From CALDTK01 sp965215215 (GTDB taxonomy: Bacteria; Bacteroidota; Bacteroidia; Chitinophagales; Saprospiraceae), in NCBI GenBank assembly GCA_965215215.1, contig OZ244043.1, positions 1,736,001 through 1,800,000 of the forward strand: a stretch of DNA of 64,000 nucleotides. Reading direction: 5' to 3'. Position numbers and translations under genes: made by a program. Positions within the stretch are counted from its first letter, which is position 1. The number at the start of each line of letters is the position of its first letter. The notes under the pieces are model-generated. The model saw only the letters and a program-made list of their open reading frames with translations, ran no database searches and was not told the DNA's origin. Positions 25,902-34,722 of this stretch are shown here, piece after piece.

Positions 25902-27877
25902 GGGGATGTGGAGTTGTGTGTACGGGGGGACTGTTCTAGGTAATTTGCTGCTTGCCGAAAGTCGATCGTCACCCCGAAGCGCACGTGGCGCCCGGGCAGC
26001 GGCCGCCGCTCGATGAGTTGGTAACTGTCGTCGGTGAGGTTGCGGAGTTCGGCGAAGGCGTCGAGGCGTCGCCGCCCCCGCGTGTGGGTGTAGCCGAGTC
26101 GGAGGTCGCCGGTGCTCGACGCTTCTACGTCGGCGTTGATACCCGCCGCCCGCCCCCGCCAACGGTGGTAGTAGGCGAGCCGCCAGCCGCCCCGCGCGAG
26201 CGCGGCCGCCGCGAAACCTGCATGGCGCGGCACGTACCACAGCTGCTGGCCGCGCGCGATCGTTGGTTGTTCGATGGCGACCCGGTTGGCGGCGCGGACG
26301 TAGTCGTAGCCGCCGGACAGCGACAGACGCGTGTGGGCGCCGAGGTCGCGGGCGTAGCCCAGTCGCAGCTCGAGGCCCACGCTGCGCACGGCCGCTAGGT
26401 TGTAGGCCGACCAGTACGACGCACCCTCCGGACGCGCCCAGAGGATCCAGTCGCGTAAGGTGCGGTGGAAGCCCGTGAATGCAGCCGTCCACCCGCCGCT
26501 CTCGAAGTCGGCGCCAACCTCCTGACTCCAGCCCGCCTCGGCCCGTAGATCGGGGTTGCCGCCCGGCCGCCAGTAGCGGTCGTTGAAGGTGGGCAGGCGG
26601 TAGTCGCGGCCGGCGCGGGCACGTAAAGTCACGGATGGGGTAGCGCGGTAGGCGAGGCCGAGGCCGGGGGTAAGTGGGAGGGCGCGCCCGTCGACGAGCC
26701 CCTGCCGCGCGCTCACCTGGAGGTCCCAGCGTTTTCGCGAAAGCGTGTAGCTCGCCAGCGCGGCGGCCCGTAGCTCGCGGGGGCGCCCGTCGTAGGCGTC
26801 GTCGACGTTGGCGCGCGTGTCCGAAGCGCTCACGCCGACGCGCAGGGCGTGACCGGCGGCGAGCGGGAAGTCGACGGTGGCGTCGGCGAGGGCGACGGTG
26901 TAGGCGCTGCGCGAGTCGACGCCCGCGCGCGGGTCGGCGAAGTCGAGGCCCTCGGCGAAGTAGCCGCCGGTGGCGGCGAGGGTGTAGCGGCGGCGTACGT
27001 GGCGCCAGCGGAGGGCCAACCGGTCGGCGCGATCGGCCTGGCGGGCCTCGCTCCGGTTCTGGACGAGGGTAGGGGGGATCTCGCGGTCGGTGCGCGCGCG
27101 CCAGTAGTGCGCGGCGAGCTCGTCGCCGGGGCCGGGTCGGAAGTACAGGTTTTGACGCAAGTGCGTCTGCTGAAGCGCGGCGTTGGTCTGGCGGCGCGTC
27201 GGCAGCTCGGGCGCCGGACGATAGGCGAAATCGTTGTCGGCCTCGCGCGCGCTGAGACTGGTAACGGACAGCCAGCACCCGGCCCCGTAGGCGAGTCGCG
27301 CGTCGCCCCCCCGCTCCCCAAAGGCGCCCGCCGCGAGTGCGACCGTACCGCCCAGTCCTTCGCCCGCGGGCGCAATGTCGTCCACGCTCACCGTCGCCGC
27401 CACCGCGCCGCTGCCCCAGAGCGCGGCGTTGCCCCCCCGCGACAAGGTGACGCGCTGGTCGGCGCCCGCGCCGACCGGCAGCAGCGACCAGTCGAGCTGT
27501 CCGAGGGTCGGGCTCGCCAGCGGCAGCCCGTTCCAGAGTGCGAGGGTGTGCGCGGCGCTCCCGCCCCGCACGCTCAGCGAGGCGAGCGCGCCGGGACCGT
27601 AGGTGCGCACGTGCGCGCCGGCCGCGCGGTCGAGCAGTTCGGCCAGCGAGGTTGCGCCCGTAGCGCGTAGCTCTTCCGGCGACCACGCCCGCCCCGCCCC
27701 GCCCACGGGCAGGCGCCGCAGGCGGGTGGCGACGACCTCGACCGGCTCGGCGACGAGCGTCGTGTCCGTGCCCGAGGTGTCGACACTTGCCTGCGCGTGC
27801 ACCCGACTCCCACCCACAACGAGGAGCGCCACGAGGAGCGCAACCGAAGGGGGAAGAAGAGGCAAGGGGAAGGTCAC
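25898..27877 (-). CDS. btuB: TonB-dependent vitamin B12 receptor (BtuB-like)
   Basis: This outer-membrane receptor of about 659 residues has a signal peptide (SVALLVALLVVGGSRVHAQ), a plug domain (PVEVVATRLRR, ATSLAELLDRAAGAHVRTYGPGALASLSVRGGSAAHTLALWNGLPL) and a 22-strand-type barrel ending RHVRFGVTIDF plus a short tail. The frame is open upstream, but that part overlaps the riboswitch leader; the GTG at 27877 just before the signal peptide is the best start and lacks a strong ribosome site. A cobalamin riboswitch about 130 bases upstream and the cob genes downstream identify the ligand as a corrinoid. Confidence 0.9.
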   Translation of the reverse strand: MTFPLPLLPPSVALLVALLVVGGSRVHAQASVDTSGTDTTLVAEPVEVVATRLRRLPVGGAGRAWSPEELRATGATSLAELLDRAAGAHVRTYGPGALASLSVRGGSAAHTLALWNGLPLASPTLGQLDWSLLPVGAGADQRVTLSRGGNAALWGSGAVAATVSVDDIAPAGEGLGGTVALAAGAFGERGGDARLAYGAGCWLSVTSLSAREADNDFAYRPAPELPTRRQTNAALQQTHLRQNLYFRPGPGDELAAHYWRARTDREIPPTLVQNRSEARQADRADRLALRWRHVRRRYTLAATGGYFAEGLDFADPRAGVDSRSAYTVALADATVDFPLAAGHALRVGVSASDTRANVDDAYDGRPRELRAAALASYTLSRKRWDLQVSARQGLVDGRALPLTPGLGLAYRATPSVTLRARAGRDYRLPTFNDRYWRPGGNPDLRAEAGWSQEVGADFESGGWTAAFTGFHRTLRDWILWARPEGASYWSAYNLAAVRSVGLELRLGYARDLGAHTRLSLSGGYDYVRAANRVAIEQPTIARGQQLWYVPRHAGFAAAALARGGWRLAYYHRWRGRAAGINADVEASSTGDLRLGYTHTRGRRRLDAFAELRNLTDDSYQLIERRPLPGRHVRFGVTIDFRQAANYLEQSPRTHNSTSP

Positions 27878-28007
27878 GGTCCGACGGATGGGGATAACCC
27901 CGGAGGCCTCAGACCAGACGCGGTCGCGGGGGATACCACCGCGCGCGAACGTCGCGCGCGGGCCCGGACCGACGCCCGGCCCTTCCTCCGAGGGGGGTGC
28001 GTGTATG

Positions 28008-28200
28008 GCTCGCCGGCAGGTCTTCTGACTCGTCCCACCTCCCGACGGCCTTCCCGCTCGCGTCCGATCCACCCGCGGGGGCGGCTCTCGGCGAGCAGTG
28101 GCGCGCGTGCCGGGGGGCGTCGCGGGACTTACAGCTGCGGGGACAGTCCCGGGTTTACACCGGGTTCCCTCTTAGCCCCCGAGCCGACTCTTGGGTGAGG
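28008..28200 (-). promoter_or_regulatory. Cobalamin riboswitch (B12 box leader)
   Basis: On the minus strand the leader reads GGGAACCCGGTGTAAACC, then GGGACTGTCCCCGCAGCTGTAA and, about 100 bases later, AGTCAGAAGACCTGCCGGC. These are the conserved elements of the cobalamin riboswitch, including the B12 box. It lies directly upstream of btuB and should shut the operon down when adenosylcobalamin is plentiful. Confidence 0.95.
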
Positions 28201-28346
28201 TAGCGCGGGGGACCGGTAAGCGGGGCGAAGGTAGTGCGTAAGTTATCACGGCAGGTTGGTGCTTCCGCAAAACCCGGGGCGCGGGGGCGGAACGTTTTAC
28301 CGACAGGCATCTAAACCATTTCAAAGGTCCGAAGCGACAGGAACTT

Positions 28347-28394
28347 GTTCACTGTAGAGAACAAAAATGCCTATTTTCGTTCTCTACAGTGAAC
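28347..28394 (+). promoter_or_regulatory. Palindromic operator-like repeat before the ATPase gene
   Basis: Arms GTTCACTGTAGAGAAC (28347-28362) and GTTCTCTACAGTGAAC (28379-28394) are perfect 16-bp inverted repeats around a 16-base AT-rich centre, ending 16 bp before the ATPase ATG. Each arm is itself a partial palindrome (GTTC...GAAC). This is a candidate autoregulatory operator or leader hairpin. Confidence 0.5.
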
Positions 28395-28410
28395 GTTGTG
28401 CTGCTCGGCA

Positions 28411-29608
28411 ATGAATGAAACCCTCGCCTATCTTATTAACCTCGGTGAGGCCAAGATCGTAGCTGCGCCAACGGGTTTCGTGCGCGACGCAATCGAAGTG
28501 ATTGATCCGGCGGGCCGGCTACAGGTAATCTCCGGCCCGCGGGGAGTCGGCAAAACGACGCTCCTCCTCCAGTACGGCCGGCGCCAGCGATCTATCGTTC
28601 AGGTAGCCTACCTTTCTCGACGATCTCTATTTCAACGGCAATACGCTGCTCGGCGCACTGCGCGAGCTGGTGGAAAGTGGCTACGGTATCGCTCTACTCG
28701 ACGAGGTGCACCGCTACGCCAATTGGTCGCAGGAGTTGAAGAACGCCTACGATCGCTACCCCGAACTCCGGATCGTAGCCACGTCGTCTTCGGCGCTCGA
28801 CCTCTACCGCGGATCGAGCGACTTGAGTCGGCGTGCCGATCCGATCCGGCTACCGCCACTCAGCTTCCGCGAACACTGCAACTGGCGGCACGGCGCTAAC
28901 CTGCCGCGGGTGACCTGGTCGGAGTTGCAAACGCGGCACGTCGAGCTGGCGCGGGAGGTGAAGGCGGCCGTTGGGCCACCCCGACCAGTCTTTGCCGCCT
29001 ACCTGCGCGAAGGCGCCTACCCGGCCGCCGCCAGCAACTTCGCCCTCTACCGCGACCGGCTTCGGCGCACGACCGAGTTGGTGATCTCGCAGGATGTCGG
29101 TTCGATTGGTGGATTTAAACCGCAGACGCTCCAGCGGCTGCTCCAGCTGCTGTCGATCGTCGCCGCGGCGGTGCCGTTCAGTCCGAACATGAACGAGCTC
29201 GCCGGGCAACTGGAAATCTCGCGCAACACCCTCTACCAGCTCTTCGCCTACCTCGACGCCGCGCAGGTGACGCGCAATCTGCACGCCGTTGGCGAGCGCA
29301 GCTACGTGCTCAACAAACCGAAAAAGGTCTACCTCGCCGACCCGAATCTGCTGTACGCGCTCCAGCCCTCACCGACGATCGGGACGGTACGAGAAACTTT
29401 CTTCGCCGCGGCCTGGCCGCACGGAACCGACCTGCGGGTGCCGCCGCGCGGGGACTTCGCCGTGGGCGGCTCGGTATTCGAAGTCGGGGGTCGCGGAAAG
29501 GGCTTTGGACAGGTACGCGACGAAGCGGACGCGTATCTGGCGGTCGACGAGCTGGAGGTGGGGCGCGAGCGGCGGGTGCCGCTGTATTTGTTTGGGTTGT
29601 TGGGGTGA
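28411..29608 (+). pseudogene. AAA ATPase with DUF4143-type C-domain, frameshifted
   Basis: The ATG at 28411 starts an ATPase with Walker A GPRGVGKTTLLLQYG; the frame shifts at about 28610-28620, after which the second frame continues LDDLYFNGNTLLGALRELVESGYGIALLDEVHRY (Walker B), ATSSSALDLYRGSSDLSRRA (sensor 1) and the C-terminal DUF4143-like region to 29608. A one-base change near CTTTCTCGACGAT restores about 399 residues. This family of single-gene ATPases often sits with toxin-antitoxin or abortive-infection genes; its role is unknown. A conspicuous palindrome lies just upstream. Either a recent inactivation or a sequence error. Confidence 0.75.
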
Positions 29609-29621
29609 GGCGGGGCTAGTG

Positions 29622-30737
29622 CTATCTGGTAGCTTCGAGCAAAGCCCCCGCGAGGTCGCCGAGCGTTGCGTCGTCGTACTCGAAATTACTGAGGATGACG
29701 AAGTAAGAGTCCGTCGATGGGTCGTAGAAGACGAAATTATTGAAGCCCGCCCAACCGCCCGCGTGAGCTACGAGGGCTTCGCCACGGAAGTCCATCAACG
29801 CTAAGCCGAGCCCGTAACCGGGATACACCTCGTCTGAGGTCTTCATTGACTCGAAGTACTCACGCGGTAGAACAACACCTGTCGAAAGACTCCGCCACCA
29901 ACGGTGTAAATCGCGCGCTGTAGAGTTAATTGAACCATCACCGGGGACCCCATCAAAGAAGTGGTAGTAATCCTGCGTTTCTTCGTATGTGTCAACATCT
30001 ATCCGCTCACCGGTCTCGCCATCGAGTGTGTACCCCTCCGCTACGGGAGTAAGTACGGAGTCCCTAAATCGGCGACGATAGATCGCCGTCGCATTCATCC
30101 CCGCCGGCGTAAAAAGGTGGTTGCGGAGGTAATCCGGAAATCCTTCGCCCGTTACCGCCTCAACGATGCTGGCCAGCAAGACGTAACTGGTATTGCAGTA
30201 GGCGTAAACCACGCCGGGGACCGTATCGAGGGGCGGGCGTTGCGTCGTCAGCGTGGCCAGTACTACGTCGTTAGTGACCATTTCCACGGAGTCAGCGAAC
30301 GGGAAAGTCTCGTCATCGGCGTAATCGGGAAGGCCCGACTGGTGCCGCAGCAGGTGCTCAACGGTGATGTCGGGGTAAGGGAAACCAGGAAGCAGTTCAG
30401 CGACCGGAGTGACGAGCGTGAACTTCCCTGCCTCTATGAGCTGTAAGATGGCGGCAGCGGTGAACTGCTTACTTACCGACGCGAGGTCGAAGCGGTCTGC
30501 GGTCGTTAGCGCACGTCCAGCCTCAAGGTCCGCTTGACCAACCACCGCATCAAGCAGAATTTGTTCGCCCCGGGAAACTAGAATTGCCCCATTGAAACCG
30601 GCCGCGTAAGCGCTTGCGACCGCGCTGTCGAGTCGGAGGTGTTCGAGTACAGTACTATCTGGCTGGGCTTTTAAAAGGGATGGCGTGAAAGCGCAATAGA
30701 AAGCTAGGAGAGATTGAAGTAAAAGAACTCGATACAT
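29622..30737 (-). CDS. Serine hydrolase of the beta-lactamase/class C family
   Basis: This 371-residue exported protein has a signal peptide (SLLAFYCAFTPSLLKAQ) and the beta-lactamase-related fold: SxxK nucleophile in DLASVSKQFTAAAI, the Y-x-N motif in YAYCNTSYVLLASI, and HAGGW replacing the KTG motif as in esterase/peptidase members. It most likely acts as a periplasmic esterase, D-aminopeptidase or similar hydrolase rather than a true resistance enzyme. It converges with the broken ATPase gene. Confidence 0.88.
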   Translation of the reverse strand: MYRVLLLQSLLAFYCAFTPSLLKAQPDSTVLEHLRLDSAVASAYAAGFNGAILVSRGEQILLDAVVGQADLEAGRALTTADRFDLASVSKQFTAAAILQLIEAGKFTLVTPVAELLPGFPYPDITVEHLLRHQSGLPDYADDETFPFADSVEMVTNDVVLATLTTQRPPLDTVPGVVYAYCNTSYVLLASIVEAVTGEGFPDYLRNHLFTPAGMNATAIYRRRFRDSVLTPVAEGYTLDGETGERIDVDTYEETQDYYHFFDGVPGDGSINSTARDLHRWWRSLSTGVVLPREYFESMKTSDEVYPGYGLGLALMDFRGEALVAHAGGWAGFNNFVFYDPSTDSYFVILSNFEYDDATLGDLAGALLEATR

Positions 30738-30911
30738 GAGCGTGAAGGCGTTTTAAACCCTAGACATGGATCAGCGATATCACGTTGCACGGTTTCCGCG
30801 AGCCCTCTCGAAAGTATCCTAGCTAGAAGCTTACAACGGTTTCGAAAGACATTACGTCACCTCTAGCCAACCGGACCTTCGGAACTATCACAGGCTTCCG
30901 TCGGCTTAATT

Positions 30912-31466
30912 TCAAATGTTGGTCAGCGCTGCCGCAAAACGGACCAAGCCTACTTCGCAAATCCGGCTTTGAAGTGAGTCGCGGTCGTACGCCGGCCGGG
31001 CACGCCGCGAGAGCCACTCATCGAGTAACTCCCCCACTTCGGTCGGACTCTCCATGGTCACCCCGCTGAGCAGTTGGTCCAAGGTCACGACCTCGAGTCC
31101 GAGAGGAGCGAGCCTTCCGGGTGGGAAGTCCTTCACGTTCCAAGTGACTACCGCACGGCAATCGCCCGCCATCGCACCCAACACGATGGGCAGGTCATCG
31201 CGATCGGGCAGGAGGTCGGCTGGTAGCGTTGCCGTTCGGTCGCCGGGCACCATCGCCTCAGGAAACGCTGCGCACATTTGTACGAGTCGGCGTTCGGTTT
31301 TGGCTCGGGAGAGGCCGTACCGAGCAAGCGCTAGGCGCAACTCATTAAGTACATACTCGCTCCACCGAACCTCTACCAAGCCAGCGGACGCGAGCGTGAG
31401 GAGGATGTCCGCGCCCAGCGCACCGAAGAGCACATTGGTGTCTAGAAAGTACGGTCTGACTAACAT
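30912..31466 (-). CDS. PIN-domain toxin-like nuclease
   Basis: This 184-residue protein has the PIN fold: FLDTNVLFGAL at the N-terminus (first Asp), RWSEYVLNELRLAL (Glu), PDRDDLPIVLGAMAGDCRAVVTWNVKDFP (third and fourth acidic residues). It is 2 bp downstream of an HTH protein gene, forming a likely type II toxin-antitoxin pair. It would cut RNA when free. All catalytic acids appear present. Confidence 0.85.
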   Translation of the reverse strand: MLVRPYFLDTNVLFGALGADILLTLASAGLVEVRWSEYVLNELRLALARYGLSRAKTERRLVQMCAAFPEAMVPGDRTATLPADLLPDRDDLPIVLGAMAGDCRAVVTWNVKDFPPGRLAPLGLEVVTLDQLLSGVTMESPTEVGELLDEWLSRRARPAYDRDSLQSRICEVGLVRFAAALTNI

Positions 31467-31468
31467 GC

Positions 31469-31867
31469 CTAAATCCCCCCCTCCGGCAACCCGAGCGGGT
31501 GGTCTTCATCGTACATCTGTTCACGCATCCCCTCTAGTGCATCACGTTGTCGCTTGAGGTCTAAAACCTCGGGTAAGAGGAGCCGGTGGTGCGACCCGAC
31601 GAGCTGGGTACTCAGGACGCGACGCATAATCAGTTGAGCTACGCGCGGACGCGATACCCCTAGAATTGCGGCTGCTTGCGTGGTGGTAATCAACTGTCCG
31701 GTGCGAGCGACGACTACAACGTCCCCGTCTCGCACCCCATCGACGAGCGCAGAAATCACCCGCCGCGCGGATTTCGGAAGGGCCGAGCTCCCTTTTCTGC
31801 TGAGGAGGTGCTCGAGAGAAACTAATTCGTCCCCTCCCACATCAGTTGCCTTGATGATTTCGGCCAT
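31469..31867 (-). CDS. HTH (excisionase/MerR-like) antitoxin partner
   Basis: This 132-residue protein has an excisionase-type helix-turn-helix (LITTTQAAAILGVSRPRVAQLIMRRVLSTQLVGSHHRLLLPEVL) at residues 59-105 and an acidic C-terminus (EQMYDEDHPLGLPEGG). Such proteins commonly precede PIN toxins and act as DNA-binding antitoxins. The spacing of 2 bp to the PIN gene supports that. Confidence 0.85.
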   Translation of the reverse strand: MAEIIKATDVGGDELVSLEHLLSRKGSSALPKSARRVISALVDGVRDGDVVVVARTGQLITTTQAAAILGVSRPRVAQLIMRRVLSTQLVGSHHRLLLPEVLDLKRQRDALEGMREQMYDEDHPLGLPEGGI

Positions 31868-32171
31868 ACTTCCGAAGGTAGTCTCCCTAGGCGAAATAAG
31901 TGTAAGTGATTTTCCTGAGCTGTATCCCGGAAGGTTCGTGCGGCGGTAATCCCGTGCAACACGCTGTATCGGCTCTTAGCCTACCGCGCCGTCGCACGGG
32001 GGAGAAGTAGGGGGTTGAGTACGGGCGGTGGGTACCGCTTCATTTGTTCAGGCTATTGGGTGAGGGGAACCCACCATCATCCCTGACCGCCAGAACGAAT
32101 GAACGCGACCAAAGCACGGGGGTTGGGATGGAGAAGGCAGCACGCCTAACCTAAGCACCCAAACCTAACCC

Positions 32172-32292
32172 ATGCACACCCGCGAACTCAACCAACTCCC
32201 CGTTTCCGCCCTCGGCCTCGGCCTCGGCTGTATGGGGATGAGCTAGTTTTACGGCAGCGATCAGGGTCGTTCGGACGAAGACTCGATCCGCT
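32172..32292 (+). pseudogene. Aldo/keto reductase N-terminal fragment
   Basis: A plus frame reads MHTRELNQLPVSALGLG, then LGCMGMS, a TAG, and FYGSDQGRSDEDSIR. This is the N-terminus of an aldo/keto reductase (normally VSALGLGCMGMSEFYG), with a Glu codon turned into a stop, and nothing further after about 40 codons. It is a relic next to another relic (32.48 kb). Confidence 0.65.
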
Positions 32293-32484
32293 TTTCCGGC
32301 GGGGGCCGTGGCGGGGGAGCGGTACTCGGAGGTGAGTATGCGGACGGTGGAGGGGTAGAGGAGCCGTAAGCCTCGCGGCAAAACACATCCAATCCACCGG
32401 CACCGGACTCGGTCCTTCGAGTCTAGGTACCTACGTCCGATACGGGCGGATAGGGCCTGATACCTACCCCAACTTCCTAGTGTG

Positions 32485-32612
32485 GTTGCAGGGCGTGGCC
32501 GGGAAGCACAAACAGGGTGACGAGCGTGGCGGAGGCCTTGACGCAGTACCCGTTCGACCGACGACGAGGTGCGGAACACACCTTCGGTGAAAGCGACTTG
32601 TCGGTTTGTGCT
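32485..32612 (+). pseudogene. Displaced scrap of a DUF5916 gene 3' end
   Basis: The DNA CTAGTGTGGTTGCAGGGCGT, GCGTGGCGGAGGCCTTGACGCAG and CGACGACGAGGTGCGGAACAC closely repeats the 3' end of the DUF5916 pseudogene at about 37005-37140 (CTGGTGTGGTCGCAGGGCGT, GGCGTGGTGGAGGCCTTGAC, CGACGACGAGGTGCGCAACA). Indels have broken the frame. A second, largely lost copy of that gene family is the simplest explanation. Confidence 0.55.
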
Positions 32613-32625
32613 ATAAGGGGGTATC

Positions 32626-34467
32626 CTACTTCTGCACCTGCCCCGAACTCGTTCCCTCCGGAGTGCTCACCACGTACCAGTACGTCCCACTCGGCCACCG
32701 GGAGGCATCGACTTCGACGCGGCGCGTATCCGATGCGTCTGGGTATCGTTCGCCGAGTACCAACCTGCCCCGTAGATCAAAGATCCGTAGATCCTGAATC
32801 GCAGTCGGCGCCTCGACGGCAAGTACGCTAGCAACCGGATTGGGGTACACCCGCACCGCCTCGTCCGCGGGGAGTGTTCGTGCGACGAGCGGGTTTGACC
32901 CGGGCTCATCGTTTCGCGAAGCGTTCGGAACGTCTATCGGCTCGAGCTGCAAATAGTCCACATTCGGCCCGTTCGCCGAGGTGGTCGTCAGCCGCACCGT
33001 GTGCGGACCCGGGGCCAGCACGATCGTATCCAAGCGCCCGAAGCGCCAGCTAGACCAGGTAGCGGTGGGGGCCGCGGCGGCCACGCCCCGAGCCCGCCCA
33101 TCGATCGCTAGCGCGAGGGGGCGATTCACGGCCGAGGCGTTGGCGTAGCGGTAGGCGATCGCGTAGCTGGTCTGTGCGGTGACGTCGACCGTCCATTCGA
33201 TATACTCGCCGATCGAGCGTCCGTAGTCCGCGAACCCGGTACCCCTGAAGCCGGAATGGTTAGTGGCTACCGCCGGTCCGGACAGCGAGGCCGCCTCCGC
33301 TTCGTAGCGGGCGGAGCGGTTCACGGGCTGGAAGCCAACGATGTAATTCATGTTCGACCCCTCCGCCGGCTCCGCGAGCGCCGCCCCCGCCTGTAGAATG
33401 TTCGGGTACGCGTTGAAGAAACGTCGGGGGACCTGCTTCGCGTAGACCTCGTAGTAGTCCGATCCGGGGTCCGTGGTCCCGATCGTTAAATCCGTTTTCG
33501 TCCAGCCCGCGAGCCAAGCGGGTAACACCGTGGCCCGCGGGTCGTAGCCCACGTAAGCGATGGCGGGCCCGGTGAGGTAGACGGTTAGAAAGTCGGCGTC
33601 GGTTCCGCGCTTATCGTCGTTGGCGGTCTTCACGAAGGAAGCACCGCGGAGGGCGTCGGGCACATCGGTCAGCGTATACGGTCGGTCGGTGAAAAAGGTG
33701 TTGCCCGGCTCCAGTTTGCCCACCCCGTAGTCGGTGCCGCTCTCCGCGAAGACCTGCTTGATGAGCGGATCGGCAGCGGGCTTCTCCGGTCGGGTCTTTT
33801 CGACTGCGGGGACCTCGGCGCGCACGTAGCCCACGAAGAAGTCCTCGCCGGCCGTCTGGGTCGTCGCGACGAGACTGACGCGCCCGAGCGTAGCGGCGCT
33901 GCTGTCGACGGCCTCGAGCAGTGGGTTCGCGCCAAAACCCGCCCCCTCGTCGACGTACACCTGGATCAGCCCGCTCCGGTAGCGTTCGATGCGGAAGGCG
34001 TACAACTCGCCCGGATCGATGTCGAGTATTTGGTCGTCGAGCTTCTCCGGGAAGAAGTAGTTGCCCGTGTTGACGTTTAGCGAAAGCACGTTGCCGAAGT
34101 AGGAGTCGAACCGAAGCACGTAGCCGGTGCCGTCCTTGGTGTCCTCCCCGGTCTGCCCGAAGAGTAGGTAGTATTCGCGGTAGTAGCCCGGGACCAGTGG
34201 ACCGAATGAAGTCTCGAGAACGTAGGAGGGCGCGTCGTACTGTTCGGCCGTAGACAACGGCAGGAGGTTGCCGTCCGGAGCGTTGTAAGCCCGACCGTCC
34301 TGGACCGTCCAGCCCGGTGCCCCGAGCCAGCCGGTCCCGAGCTGCGGACCATCGAATTCGTCTACGAAGACGGTCTGCGCCTGGAGCAGAGTCCACGGGA
34401 GCAGGAAATACAAGAATACCCGTCGCTTGACTCGGACCGTACTCGGTAGAAGTAGTGCTGTTTTCAT
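32626..34467 (-). CDS. Secreted carbohydrate-binding protein with T9SS sorting domain
   Basis: This 613-residue protein has a signal peptide (FLYFLLPWTLLQAQ), an N-terminal LamG/concanavalin-like region (VFVDEFDGPQLGTGWLG to about residue 220), a middle region (VGYDPRATVLPAWLAGW), a CBM6/CBM35-like module (SARYEAEAASLSGPAVATNHSGFRGTGFADYG to VDYLQLEPI, residues 390-510) and a C-terminal T9SS domain (VYPNPVASVLAVEAP to GTYWYVVSTPEGTS). It is probably displayed on or released from the surface and binds polysaccharide; no catalytic domain was recognised. Confidence 0.82.
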   Translation of the reverse strand: MKTALLLPSTVRVKRRVFLYFLLPWTLLQAQTVFVDEFDGPQLGTGWLGAPGWTVQDGRAYNAPDGNLLPLSTAEQYDAPSYVLETSFGPLVPGYYREYYLLFGQTGEDTKDGTGYVLRFDSYFGNVLSLNVNTGNYFFPEKLDDQILDIDPGELYAFRIERYRSGLIQVYVDEGAGFGANPLLEAVDSSAATLGRVSLVATTQTAGEDFFVGYVRAEVPAVEKTRPEKPAADPLIKQVFAESGTDYGVGKLEPGNTFFTDRPYTLTDVPDALRGASFVKTANDDKRGTDADFLTVYLTGPAIAYVGYDPRATVLPAWLAGWTKTDLTIGTTDPGSDYYEVYAKQVPRRFFNAYPNILQAGAALAEPAEGSNMNYIVGFQPVNRSARYEAEAASLSGPAVATNHSGFRGTGFADYGRSIGEYIEWTVDVTAQTSYAIAYRYANASAVNRPLALAIDGRARGVAAAAPTATWSSWRFGRLDTIVLAPGPHTVRLTTTSANGPNVDYLQLEPIDVPNASRNDEPGSNPLVARTLPADEAVRVYPNPVASVLAVEAPTAIQDLRIFDLRGRLVLGERYPDASDTRRVEVDASRWPSGTYWYVVSTPEGTSSGQVQK

Positions 34468-34568
34468 GGCTATAGGGTTTAATGCGCTCTATAACAGAAA
34501 GTAATAATCATCGAATTTACATATACATTCGAGACTTTAGCTTACTAACCGATGGGTGCTCTGGCTAT

Positions 34569-34722
34569 GCTACCACCGCCTTCCCCTGCCGAGTCTGCCC
34601 CTCGCCAGGCTGTACCCGCAGCGAGTACAGTCCAACCGGCAGTGCACGCTGAGGCTGGATCTGAAGCTCCCCAAACTCAGCCACCCCCCGCTCCAGCGGG
34701 ATGCGCTTCCCCCGCAGGTCGT
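34569..34722 (-). pseudogene. Orphan T9SS C-terminal domain fragment
   Basis: The minus strand reads MHDLRGKRIPLERGV, GELQIQPQRALPVGLYSLRVQPGEG and QTRQGKAVV-stop, a type IX sorting domain without the rest of its protein. It abuts the truncated 5' end of the DUF5916 pseudogene, so a rearrangement joined the two here. Confidence 0.6.

Noticed and set aside
24885..27686. 933-codon minus frame joining the DUF4465 protein to upstream sequence
   Set aside because: The upstream part is the btuB gene read in another frame; the signal peptide and start at 25901 fit the real gene.
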